A DNA stretch of 64,000 nucleotides from Streptomyces albireticuli (lineage in GTDB: Bacteria > Actinomycetota > Actinomycetes > Streptomycetales > Streptomycetaceae): positions 5,489,501 to 5,553,500 of the forward strand of contig NZ_CP021744.1 of assembly GCF_002192455.1 (NCBI RefSeq), read 5' to 3'. Below the pieces are notes generated by a model, which did not search any database, was not told the origin of the DNA, and worked only from the letters and a program-made list of their open reading frames with translations. Positions 9,125 through 16,394 of this stretch are shown here, piece by piece. The position numbers and the translations under genes are program-made. The stretch's first letter is position 1. Every line of letters starts with the position of its first letter.

Positions 9125-10003
9125 CTAGTGGAAGGAGTGCTCCTCCGCCGGGTAGACCCCGCCGACGACCTCCTCGGCGAAGGCCTTGGCGGCGTCGCCG
9201 AGGACCTCGCGCACCTGCGCGTACTGCTTGACGAAGCGCGGCAGGCGGCCCGGCGTCATGCCGGCCATGTCGGTCCACACCAGCACCTGGGCGTCGCACT
9301 CGGCGCCCGCGCCGATGCCCACGGTCGGGATGTGCAGGACGCGGGTGACCTCGGCGGCCAGCTCGGCCGGCACGACCTCCAGGACGACGGCGAAGGCGCC
9401 CGCGTCCTGCACGGCCTTGGCGTCGCGCAGCAGCTGCTGCGCGGCCTCCTCGCCGCGGCCCTGCACCGGGTAGCCGCCGAAGGCGTTGACCGACTGCGGG
9501 GTGAGGCCGATGTGGGCCATGACCGGGATGCCGGCCTCCACCAGCAGCCGGATCTGGTCGGCGGAGCGCTCGCCGCCCTCCAGCTTGACCGCGCCGGCGC
9601 CGGTCTCCTTGATCAGCCGGGTGGCGTTGCGCAGGGCCTGGACGGCGCCCTCCTGGTACGAGCCGAAGGGCAGATCGGCGACGATCAGGGCGCGCTTGGT
9701 GCCGCGGACGACCGCGGCGGAGAGGATGGCGATCTCGTCCATCGTGACGGGCACGGTGGAGTCGTAGCCGAGGTGACAGTTGCCCATGGAGTCGCCGACG
9801 AGGAGGACGGGGATGCCGGCCTGGTCGAAGACGGAGGCGGTCATCGCGTCGTAGGCGGTGAGCATGGGCCACTTCTCGCCGCGTGCCTTGGCGGCGGCGA
9901 TGTCGCGGACGGTGATGCGCCGGGAACTCGTGCCCCCGTACAGCGCCTTGCTCGCGTCGCTCGCGGCGGGGCTGCTGTCGGGCTTGTTCAAGGCATGCGT
10001 CAT
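9125..10003 (-). CDS. panB: 3-methyl-2-oxobutanoate hydroxymethyltransferase
   Basis: The first committed step to pantothenate and CoA: transfer of a hydroxymethyl group from methylene-tetrahydrofolate to 2-oxoisovalerate. Cytoplasmic, Mg-dependent, 292 residues. Family motifs are 'LTAYDAMTASVFDQAGI', 'LLVGDSMGNCHLGYDSTVPV', 'ADLPFGSYQEG', 'VKLEGGE', 'VMAHIGLTPQSVNAFGGYPV' and 'TVGIGAGAECDAQVLVWTD'. All expected regions are present. The ATG at 10003 has 'CAGGAGCGACCGCC' upstream. The open frame continues to 11692 antisense to the MFS gene; only the last 293 codons are the gene. Divergent from the MFS-tetR operon. Confidence 0.95.
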   Translation of the reverse strand: MTHALNKPDSSPAASDASKALYGGTSSRRITVRDIAAAKARGEKWPMLTAYDAMTASVFDQAGIPVLLVGDSMGNCHLGYDSTVPVTMDEIAILSAAVVRGTKRALIVADLPFGSYQEGAVQALRNATRLIKETGAGAVKLEGGERSADQIRLLVEAGIPVMAHIGLTPQSVNAFGGYPVQGRGEEAAQQLLRDAKAVQDAGAFAVVLEVVPAELAAEVTRVLHIPTVGIGAGAECDAQVLVWTDMAGMTPGRLPRFVKQYAQVREVLGDAAKAFAEEVVGGVYPAEEHSFH

Positions 10004-10117
10004 GGCGGTCGCTCCTGTGGTTCGTCTCGAGGCGCCCTGACGGCGTCCCCGGATCACCTCCCATGCTGACACGCCCCGCGCGGCCGGACCAGGGCGGCCT
10101 TTCGTCTTTCGTAAAGA

Positions 10118-10150
10118 CTTTCCAATACGAGACGGTTCCGTATCGGAAAG
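10118..10150. promoter_or_regulatory. 33-bp inverted repeat, likely TetR operator of the MFS-tetR operon
   Basis: Arms CTTTCCAATACG (10118-10129) and CGTATCGGAAAG (10139-10150) match 11 of 12 around a 9-bp centre. The inner part ATACG...CGTAT resembles sites bound by TetR-family dimers. It lies in the panB/MFS divergent region, 17 bp before the ATG that probably begins the MFS protein. The TetR protein encoded last in the operon is the obvious candidate binder. Confidence 0.65.
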
Positions 10151-10294
10151 GTCTACTCTGGTGGGCATGTCAACCGTTCCCCCGGGCCCGGGTCGGGCTC
10201 GACCGCAGGCGCCCCGGACCCCTCGGAGATAGTCGTCCCGGCCGGCCGCCGGGTTCCCGAGTCCGTCCACCGCAGACGCTGGGCCATCCTCACC

Positions 10295-11830
10295 GTGCTG
10301 CTGTTCAGCCTGCTGATCGTGGTCCTGGACAACTCGATCCTCAACGTGGCGATGAAGACGATCGCCTCGCCCGCCCCCACCGGCCTCGGCGCCACCCAGA
10401 GCGAGCTGGAGTGGGCGATCAACTCCTACACGCTCGTCTTCGCCGGGATCCTCTTCACCGCGGGCCTGCTCGGCGACCGGCTCGGCCGGAAGAAGGTGCT
10501 GCTCTTCGGCATGGTGGTGTTCGGCATCGGCTCGGTGCTGTCCGCCCTCGCCGGCTCGTCCGGCGAGCTGATCGCCTTCCGGGCCGTGATGGGCTTCGGC
10601 GGCGCGTTCGTCATGCCCGCCACCCTCGCCATCATCATGAACGTCTTCGAGCGCGAGGAGCAGCCCAAGGCCATCGGCATCTGGGCCGGCGCGGTCGGCC
10701 TCGCCATCGCCATCGGGCCGATCACCGGCGGCGTCCTGCTCGACCACTTCTGGTGGGGCTCGGTCTTCCTCGTCAACGTGCCGATCGTGATCATCGGGCT
10801 GATCGCCATGGTGCTGCTCGTCCCCGACTCCAAGGACCCGAACCCCGGCCGCCTCGACCCCCTCGGCGTGCTGCTCTCCGTGGCCGGTCTCGTCCTGCTC
10901 GTCTACGGCATCATCAAGGGCGGCCAGCTCGCCGACTTCACCGAGCCCGAGGTCTTCGGCCCCGCCGTCGGCGGCCTGCTGATCCTGCTGCTCTTCGTGC
11001 TCCACGAGCGGCGCAGCGCCCACCCCGCCATCGACGTGCGCTACTTCCGGAACCCCGCCTTCTCGGCGGCCGTCTCCTCCATCGCGCTGGTCTTCTTCGC
11101 GCTGATGGGCACGACGTTCTTCATCGTCTTCTACACCCAGAGCGTGCGCGGCTGCACCCCGCTCCAGAGCGGCCTGCTGCTCCTGCCGCTCGCCGCCGCC
11201 CAGATGATCTTCGCGCCGAGGGCCCGGCTCGTCGTCGACCGGTTCGGCGCCCGCGCCGTCTGCGCCGTCGGCATGGTCCTGGTCGCCGCCAGCACCGCCG
11301 GCTTCCTGCTCCTCGACACGGACACCCCGATCTGGGTCCTCGAAGTGCTCTTCTTCGTCCAGGGCACCGCGATGGCCCACATCATGCCGCCCGCCACCGT
11401 GTCGATCATGCAGTCGCTGCCGCGGGAGAAGGCCGGTTCCGGCTCCGCCGTGAACAACACCTTCCGCCAGGTCGGCGGCGCGCTCGGGGTCGCCGTCCTC
11501 GGCTCGGTGCTCTCCACCACCTACCGGAACGGCATCGGCGACGAACTGGACGCCGTCCCCGGCCTCACCGACTCCGCGCGGCACGCCGCCGGCGAGTCCA
11601 TCGAGGCGACCCTCGGCCTCGCCGAGAAGCTCGGCCCGGCCGGCAAGGCCCTCGTCGCCCCGGCCAACGACGCCTTCATCCACGCCATGCACATCACCGT
11701 CATCGGCGCCACGGGCGTCGCGCTGCTCGGCGCCGCCGTCGTGGCCCTCTTCCTGCCCGGCCGCGGCGCGCCGGCCGGCGCCGCACCGCGCCCGGAGGCC
11801 GAGCGGGAGCAGGCGGAGGCGGGCGCGTGA
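10295..11830 (+). CDS. MFS drug exporter, EmrB/QacA (DHA2) type; 5' end probably frameshifted
   Basis: A 14-TM proton-driven multidrug exporter. Motifs are 'FSLLIVVLDNSILNVAMK' (TM1), 'EWAINSYTLVFAGILFT', 'LGDRLGRKKVLLFG' (loop 2-3), 'FGGAFVMPATLAIIMNVF' and 'AVGLAIAIGPITGGVLLDHF' (antiporter motif C). The longest open frame begins at a GTG inside TM1, so the N-terminus is clipped. A natural ATG at 10167 is out of frame and ends after 21 codons. One extra C in the five-C run at 10179-10183 would join it to this frame and give an ordinary N-terminus ('MSTVPPGPG' on to 'RRRWAILT'). The last codon overlaps the tetR start (GTGA). Confidence 0.85.
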   Translation: MLLFSLLIVVLDNSILNVAMKTIASPAPTGLGATQSELEWAINSYTLVFAGILFTAGLLGDRLGRKKVLLFGMVVFGIGSVLSALAGSSGELIAFRAVMGFGGAFVMPATLAIIMNVFEREEQPKAIGIWAGAVGLAIAIGPITGGVLLDHFWWGSVFLVNVPIVIIGLIAMVLLVPDSKDPNPGRLDPLGVLLSVAGLVLLVYGIIKGGQLADFTEPEVFGPAVGGLLILLLFVLHERRSAHPAIDVRYFRNPAFSAAVSSIALVFFALMGTTFFIVFYTQSVRGCTPLQSGLLLLPLAAAQMIFAPRARLVVDRFGARAVCAVGMVLVAASTAGFLLLDTDTPIWVLEVLFFVQGTAMAHIMPPATVSIMQSLPREKAGSGSAVNNTFRQVGGALGVAVLGSVLSTTYRNGIGDELDAVPGLTDSARHAAGESIEATLGLAEKLGPAGKALVAPANDAFIHAMHITVIGATGVALLGAAVVALFLPGRGAPAGAAPRPEAEREQAEAGA

Positions 11831-12549
11831 CGGGCCCGGCGCGGTCCGCGGCCGCCCCCGCCCGGGAGCCGGCGGGTACGGGCGAGGGTCCCGCGACGCC
11901 GGGTACGGGCCCGGCCGCCGCCCGGGAGCCGGCCGCGGAACCCGCCGGGCGGGCGGCGGCCGCAGGACGCGGCCGTCCGCGCAACGCCGCCGTCGACACC
12001 ACCGTGATCGAGACCGTCCTACGCCTCCTGGAGGAGGGCGTCACCATCGGCGACCTGTCGATGGAACGCCTCGCCCGCGAGGCGGGCGTCGGCAAGGCCA
12101 CCCTCTACCGGCGCTGGGCCGGCAAGGAGGAGCTGATGCTCGACGTGCTGCGCTCCCTCGACGACACGGGCCCCGAGCCCACCGGCGGCTCCGTCCGCGA
12201 CGACCTCGTCACCATGCTGGAGTTCCTCCGCAGGCGCGGCCTGGCCAAGCGCTCGTCCGCCGTGCTGCGCACCGTCGTCACCCAGGTCCAGTCCCACCCC
12301 AAGCTCTGGAAGGAGTACCACGAGACGGTCGTCACGGCCCGCCGCGAGGCCGTCTACGCGGTGCTGCGGCGGGGCATGGCGAGCGGCGAGGTCCGCGCCG
12401 ACCTGGACGTGGAGCTGCTCGCCGACCTCTTCGTCGCCCCGATGCTCTCCCGCGCCATGCTCCACGAGTGGAAGGAGCTCTCCGAGGGCCTCGCCGAGCA
12501 GATCGTCGACGCGGTCCTGGAGGGCGTACGTCCCCGGCCGCCGGGCTGA
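11827..12549 (+). CDS. TetR/AcrR-family transcriptional regulator
   Basis: A probable repressor of the MFS exporter gene it overlaps by 4 bp (GTGA). It has 240 residues, begins at a GTG, and carries an unusual Ala/Pro/Gly-rich N-terminal tail of about 50 residues. The tail ends in 'RGRPRNAAVD', a basic AT-hook-like patch. The helix-turn-helix is 'LSMERLAREAGVGKATLYRR', characteristic of TetR proteins. The C-terminal half is helical, as expected for a ligand-binding dimer domain. The paired palindrome at 10118-10150 is its likely operator, which would make the operon self-regulated and drug-inducible; that is inference from layout. Confidence 0.9.
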   Translation: MTGPARSAAAPAREPAGTGEGPATPGTGPAAAREPAAEPAGRAAAAGRGRPRNAAVDTTVIETVLRLLEEGVTIGDLSMERLAREAGVGKATLYRRWAGKEELMLDVLRSLDDTGPEPTGGSVRDDLVTMLEFLRRRGLAKRSSAVLRTVVTQVQSHPKLWKEYHETVVTARREAVYAVLRRGMASGEVRADLDVELLADLFVAPMLSRAMLHEWKELSEGLAEQIVDAVLEGVRPRPPG

Positions 12550-12764
12550 CCGCGCCCGCCCGCCGCTGCCGCCGGCCCGTCCGCTCCCGAATATGCCCGT
12601 TGTGTCACAGCACGCCCCCCGGCCGTGCCCCCCGGAACCCCGGCCGCCCGGACGGTCGTCCTCCAGACCGACGCCCCACCCGGGGCGGCCGGAACGCCCC
12701 GGGCGCTGATGATCACCTATCGTCGGTGCGCGGGGCCGCAGCGGACAAGGCAGTGAGGACAGCG

Positions 12765-13784
12765 ATGGCGCAGGCGTACATGCAGGAGACGGGCCGAGAC
12801 GGGACGGGTCCGGAGCGGGCCGGCTCCCGGGCCCGGCGCCTCATGGACCAGTGGCGGGGCCGCGACGTCTGGCGGCGGGGCGTGGTCCTCGCCGTCCTGG
12901 CGGCACTGCTCGGCCTGCTGATGCTGCTCCACACCCACCTGCCCAACAAGGTCGGCAACCTCGGCAGCCTCACGGAGACCTTCCTGCCCTGGCTCGGCCT
13001 CGGCATCCCGGTCCTGCTCGTCCTCGCCGTGCTGCGCCGCTCGGCCACCGCGCTGGTCGCGCTGCTGCTGCCGATCGTCGTCTGGACGAACCTCTTCGGC
13101 GGCCTGCTCGGCGACAAGTCCGCCAAGGGCGGCAACTTCACCGTCGCCACCCACAACGTGAACGCCGAGAACCCGAACCCCGAGCGCACGGCCAAGGACG
13201 TCGCGGCCTCCGGAGCCGACGTCGTGGCCCTGGAGGAGCTCAAGCCCTCCGCCGTGCCGACGTACGAGCGGGCCCTCGCGAGCACGTACAAGCACCACTC
13301 CGTGCAGGGCACGGTCGGCATATGGAGCAAGTACCCGCTCCAGCTGGCCCAGCCCGTCGACATCCGCATGGGCTGGACCCGCGCCCTCCGCGCCACCGTC
13401 AAGACCCCGCAGGGCCCGGTCGCCGTCTACGTCGCGCACCTGCCCTCGGTCCGTGTGAAGTTCAACGCGGGCTTCACCGCCGGGCAGCGCGACAGCAGCG
13501 CCGAGGCCCTCGGCCGGGCCATCGCCCGGGAGCCCGAGAAGAAGGTCATCCTCCTCGGCGACCTCAACGGCACCATGAACGACCGCTCGCTGGCCCCCAT
13601 CACCTCGCAGTTGCGCTCCGCCCAGGGCGCGGCGGGCGACGGCTTCGGCTTCAGCTGGCCGGCGAGCTTCCCGATGGCCCGCATCGACCAGATCATGGTG
13701 CGCGGCATGGAGCCGGTCTCGGCCTGGACCCTGCCGGACACGGGCAGCGACCACCTGCCGGTGGCGGCGCGGGTCAAGATCTGA
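12765..13784 (+). CDS. membrane-anchored endonuclease/exonuclease/phosphatase-family protein
   Basis: 339 residues. A cytoplasmic tail is followed by three hydrophobic segments (residues about 45-65, 80-97, 100-115). An outward EEP domain follows from about residue 125: 'FTVATHNVNAENPNPE', 'VVALEELKPS', 'VYVAHLP', 'VILLGDLNGTMNDRSLAP', 'ARIDQIMVRGM' and 'DTGSDHLPVAARVKI'. The Asn, Glu, Asp-x-Asn and Ser-Asp-His residues of the metal-dependent phosphoesterase site are all visible. It belongs to a widespread Streptomyces group; the substrate (nucleic acid, phospholipid or inositol phosphate) is unknown. GAGGAC precedes the ATG. A stretch of repeats follows the gene (13785-14102). Confidence 0.85.
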   Translation: MAQAYMQETGRDGTGPERAGSRARRLMDQWRGRDVWRRGVVLAVLAALLGLLMLLHTHLPNKVGNLGSLTETFLPWLGLGIPVLLVLAVLRRSATALVALLLPIVVWTNLFGGLLGDKSAKGGNFTVATHNVNAENPNPERTAKDVAASGADVVALEELKPSAVPTYERALASTYKHHSVQGTVGIWSKYPLQLAQPVDIRMGWTRALRATVKTPQGPVAVYVAHLPSVRVKFNAGFTAGQRDSSAEALGRAIAREPEKKVILLGDLNGTMNDRSLAPITSQLRSAQGAAGDGFGFSWPASFPMARIDQIMVRGMEPVSAWTLPDTGSDHLPVAARVKI

Positions 13785-13820
13785 GGGGTGCGGGTGCGGG
13801 GTGCGCCTGCGGCGGGCCTT

Positions 13821-13850
13821 TCCCCTCCCCTCCCCTCCCCTCCCCTCCCC
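13821..13850. repeat. six exact tandem copies of TCCCC
   Basis: Six consecutive TCCCC units lie 36 bp after the stop of the EEP-domain gene. The minus strand is therefore a run of six GGGG tracts separated by single A residues, a sequence able to form a G-quadruplex. The whole 318-bp gap 13785-14102 holds this repeat and the hairpin element at 13904-13979, and no gene. Confidence 0.85.
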
Positions 13851-13903
13851 TTCCCGCAACCGGCGGCTTCGCCCCCGGGCCCCCTTTCCGCGCTCCGCGC
13901 GGT

Positions 13904-13979
13904 GTCCTCAAGCGCCGGACGGGCTGAAATCAGCCCGTCCGGGGGCACCTCCCAGCGGTAGCTGGGGGAGCTTGAGGAC
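13904..13979. repeat. intergenic multi-hairpin repeat element (copy A)
   Basis: The outer inverted repeat GTCCTCAAG/CTTGAGGAC (13904-13912, 13971-13979) encloses a 13-bp perfect hairpin (13915-13942, centre AA). It also encloses a smaller hairpin, CTCCCAGC-GGTA-GCTGGGGGAG. The same element recurs at 39318-39440, and in part at 42185-42222 and near 20598. It probably also ends transcription of the gene before it. Confidence 0.75.
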
Positions 13980-14102
13980 ATCCGGGAAGGGGCGGGGTGG
14001 GGAAAAGCCCCGCGCAGCGGCAGGCACCCGCCCCCGGACGGGCCCCCGAGCCCCACCCCGTAGCCTGGAAGGCTCCCCCGCATCCTTCCGGAAGGTCCTC
14101 CC

Positions 14103-15323
14103 ATGCCCCTGGCGCTGCTCGCGCTCGCCGTCTCCGCCTTCGGCATCGGAACGACCGAGTTCGTGATGATGGGCCTGCTGCCCAACGTCGCCGACGACCT
14201 GGGGACCTCCGTCCCCACCGCCGGCTACCTGGTCTCCGCCTACGCCCTCGGCGTCGTCGCGGGCGCCCCGCTGCTCACCGCGCTGGGCTCGCGCGTCCCG
14301 CGCAAGCGCATGCTGATCCTGCTCATGGGCGTCTTCGTGATCGGGAACCTCGCCTCGGCCCTGGCCCCGTCCTTCGGCACGCTCGTCGCGGGCCGGGTGC
14401 TGGCCGGGCTGCCGCACGGCGCGTTCTTCGGCGTCGGCTCGGTGGTCGCCACCCGGCTGGTGGCCGAGGGCCGGCAGGCCCGTGCGGTCGCGATGATGTT
14501 CCTGGGCCTCACCGTCGCCAACATCGTCGGCGTCCCCACGGCCACGCTCCTCGGCCAGCACCTCGGCTGGCGCGCGACCTTCCTCGTGGTGACCGTCATC
14601 GGCCTCGTGGCCATGGCGGCGCTCGCCGCGCTGATCCCGCAGCTCCCGCGCGAGGAGGGCGGCGGCCTCGGCCGCGAGCTGCGCGCCCTCGGCAGCCGGC
14701 AGGTCCTGCTCGGCCTGCTCGCGGCCGTCTTCGGCTTCGCGGGCGTCTTCGCCGTCTACAGCTACCTGGCCTCCATGGCCACGGAGGTCACGGGCTTCTC
14801 CGAGACCTCGGTCACCTTCGTCCTGGCCCTCTTCGGCATCGGCATGACGCTCGGCATCCTCGTCGCGGGCCCGCTGACCGACCGGGCGCTGCGCCCCACC
14901 CTCTACGGCTCGCTGGCGGGCCTCGCGGCGGTGCTGGTGCTCTTCGACTTCACGGTCCATGTGAAGTGGGCGGCGCTGGTCACGGTCGTCCTGCTCGGCG
15001 CGGCGGGCTCCATGACCAGCACCCCGCTCCAGATGCTGGTGATGAACAAGGCCCGGCACGCCCCGACGCTGGCCGCCGCCTCCAACCACTCGGCGTTCAA
15101 CCTCGCGAACGCGGGCGGCGCGTGGCTGGGCGGCGTGGCGATCGCCGCGGGCTGGGGCTGGACGTCCCCCACGCTGGTCGGCGCCGTGCTGGTGGTGACG
15201 GGCCTGGCCATAGCGGTGGCGGCGGGGATGCTGGACCGCGCGCCGGGGGCCCCGTCGACGGTGGTCGCGAGGGGCGAGACCGCGGCGGACGGTGCCGCGG
15301 CGGAGCGGGAGAGCGTGCGCTGA
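14103..15323 (+). CDS. MFS exporter, DHA1/AraJ-like
   Basis: A 12-TM inner-membrane transporter of 406 residues. It opens directly with TM1 ('LALAVSAFGIGTTEFVMMGL'), where the 'GTTEF' motif is typical of the AraJ/PbuE/YdhP sugar-efflux-like DHA1 group. 'LPNVADDLGTSVPTAGYLVS', 'LGSRVPRKRMLILL' and 'AGLPHGAFFGVGSVVATRLV' follow. The C-terminus is a cytoplasmic Ala/Glu-rich tail. The SD is the GGAAGGTCC just before the ATG. DUF2277 starts 25 bp after its stop on the same strand, so the two may be co-transcribed. The substrate cannot be read from sequence. Confidence 0.88.
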   Translation: MPLALLALAVSAFGIGTTEFVMMGLLPNVADDLGTSVPTAGYLVSAYALGVVAGAPLLTALGSRVPRKRMLILLMGVFVIGNLASALAPSFGTLVAGRVLAGLPHGAFFGVGSVVATRLVAEGRQARAVAMMFLGLTVANIVGVPTATLLGQHLGWRATFLVVTVIGLVAMAALAALIPQLPREEGGGLGRELRALGSRQVLLGLLAAVFGFAGVFAVYSYLASMATEVTGFSETSVTFVLALFGIGMTLGILVAGPLTDRALRPTLYGSLAGLAAVLVLFDFTVHVKWAALVTVVLLGAAGSMTSTPLQMLVMNKARHAPTLAAASNHSAFNLANAGGAWLGGVAIAAGWGWTSPTLVGAVLVVTGLAIAVAAGMLDRAPGAPSTVVARGETAADGAAAERESVR

Positions 15324-15348
15324 CGCCGTACGGCGGCACACTGGAGGC

Positions 15349-15567
15349 ATGTGCCGCAGTATCAAGACGCTGCGGCCGCCCATGACGCCCGACGTCGAGG
15401 ACGCGGACATCACGGCGGCCGCCTTGCAGTACGTACGGAAGGTGTCCGGCTTCCACCACCCGGCCGCGCACAACCAGGCCGTGTTCGAGGAGGCCGTCGA
15501 CGCGGTCGCGCAGGCCACGCGGGAGCTCCTCGCGGGGCTGGAGGTGCGCGGCGCCGCGAAGGCGTGA
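15349..15567 (+). CDS. DUF2277 family protein (72 aa)
   Basis: A small soluble protein of 72 residues starting 'MCRSIKTLRPPMTPDVEDAD', where the N-terminal 'MCRSIKTLR' is the DUF2277 signature. It continues 'ITAAALQYVRKVSGF' and 'NQAVFEEAVDAVAQATRELL', with two helices. GGAGG lies immediately before the ATG (spacing only one base), so translation may be coupled to the MFS gene 25 bp upstream. Function is unknown across the family. Its stop is 14 bp from the stop of the convergent DsbA-family gene. Confidence 0.8.
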   Translation: MCRSIKTLRPPMTPDVEDADITAAALQYVRKVSGFHHPAAHNQAVFEEAVDAVAQATRELLAGLEVRGAAKA

Positions 15568-15581
15568 GGCCGCGCCGCTGG

Positions 15582-16286
15582 TCAGCCCCGGCCGGTGGCC
15601 GGGACCTCGCAGGCACCGTCCGCGCAGGACTCCCCGGCCTCCGGCGCGGCGGCACCGGTCGCCTCGGCGACCTGCTCCAGGACGCGCAGGAACGTCTCCG
15701 TGTCCTGGCCGCCCTGGACGGCCCACTGCCCCTCGAAGACGAACGTCGGCACCGCGGTCACGCCGCGCCGGCGGCCCTCGTCGATCTCGGCGAGGACCTC
15801 GTCGCGCAGGTCGTCCCCGCCGAGGAACGCGGCGACCGGCTCCCGCTCCAGGCCGACGGCCACGGCCGCGTCCGCGAGCTGCCCGGCGTCACCGATGTCG
15901 AGCCCCTCCCCGAAGTGGGCCTCCAGCAGCCGCCCCTTGAGCCGCGCCTGGGCCGCCGGGCCGTACGCGCCGAGGACGAAGCGCAGCAGCCGGTGGGCGA
16001 GCAGCGAGTTGTTCTCGACGACCGTGTCGAAGTCGAACGTGAGCCCCTCGGCCTCGCCGATCGCGGTGATCCGGTCGTCCATGGCGACGGACTGCGGACC
16101 GTACTTCTCCGCCAGCACCTCCCGGTGCGGCAGCGGCTTCTCCGGCGCCCCGGGGTCGAGCTGGAACGGCCGGTAGACCACCTCGACACCCTCGGCACCC
16201 GGGAACGCGGCCAGGGCCCGCTCGAAGCGGTTCTTGCCGACGTGGCACCACGGGCAGGCGATATCGCTGTAGATCTCGACCTTCAC
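15582..16286 (-). CDS. DsbA-family oxidoreductase (FrnE-like)
   Basis: A cytoplasmic thioredoxin-fold protein of 234 residues. The active site is 'SDIACPWCHVGKNRFERAL', with CPWC at residues 11-14. The FrnE/2-hydroxychromene-isomerase-like insertion follows, and 'GVTAVPTFVFEGQWAVQGGQ' holds the cis-proline. The tail has two extra Cys residues ('AGESCADGACEVPATGRG'), which could bind metal or shuttle disulfides. FrnE proteins are linked to frenolicin-type pathways and stress tolerance. The GTG at 16286 is chosen because TAGGAGTGACGGCGCA precedes it and the protein starts at its first beta strand. A perfect palindrome sits 20 bp upstream. Confidence 0.88.
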   Translation of the reverse strand: MKVEIYSDIACPWCHVGKNRFERALAAFPGAEGVEVVYRPFQLDPGAPEKPLPHREVLAEKYGPQSVAMDDRITAIGEAEGLTFDFDTVVENNSLLAHRLLRFVLGAYGPAAQARLKGRLLEAHFGEGLDIGDAGQLADAAVAVGLEREPVAAFLGGDDLRDEVLAEIDEGRRRGVTAVPTFVFEGQWAVQGGQDTETFLRVLEQVAEATGAAAPEAGESCADGACEVPATGRG

Positions 16287-16305
16287 TGCGCCGTCACTCC
16301 TAGAG

Positions 16306-16325
16306 TTGCTTGAACTGTCAAGCAA
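16306..16325. promoter_or_regulatory. perfect 8+4+8 palindrome upstream of the FrnE-like gene
   Basis: TTGCTTGA-ACTG-TCAAGCAA is a perfect inverted repeat, AT-richer than its surroundings, at -20 to -39 from the GTG start. The shape fits a MarR-type dimer site. No MarR gene is adjacent, so the binder would be encoded elsewhere. Confidence 0.55.
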
Positions 16326-16337
16326 TGCCAACGACGA

Positions 16338-16364
16338 CGGCCACGGGGGAATTCCCCGTGGCCG
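16338..16364 (-). terminator. 11-bp hairpin ending the secreted trypsin-fold gene
   Basis: Arms CGGCCACGGGG (16338-16348) and CCCCGTGGCCG (16354-16364) flank a GAATT loop. It lies 31 bp past the stop of the gene at 16395 on the minus strand. Confidence 0.6.
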
Positions 16365-16394
16365 CCGCCGTGTGCTTGTCCTGCGGTGCGCCGG

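Noticed and set aside
9125..11692. An 855-codon minus-strand frame containing panB
   Set aside because: PanB ends with the ATG at 10003. The upstream part is antisense to the exporter and has a Glu/His/Asp-rich shadow composition.
10063..12549. A plus-strand frame of 828 codons spanning the MFS and tetR genes
   Set aside because: Only its last third reads as TetR. The first part is an Arg/Pro-rich shadow of the MFS gene; tetR starts at the GTG overlapping the MFS stop.
13821..13850. The TCCCC array as a CRISPR
   Set aside because: There are no spacers or 25-40-bp repeats, and no cas genes anywhere in the window.
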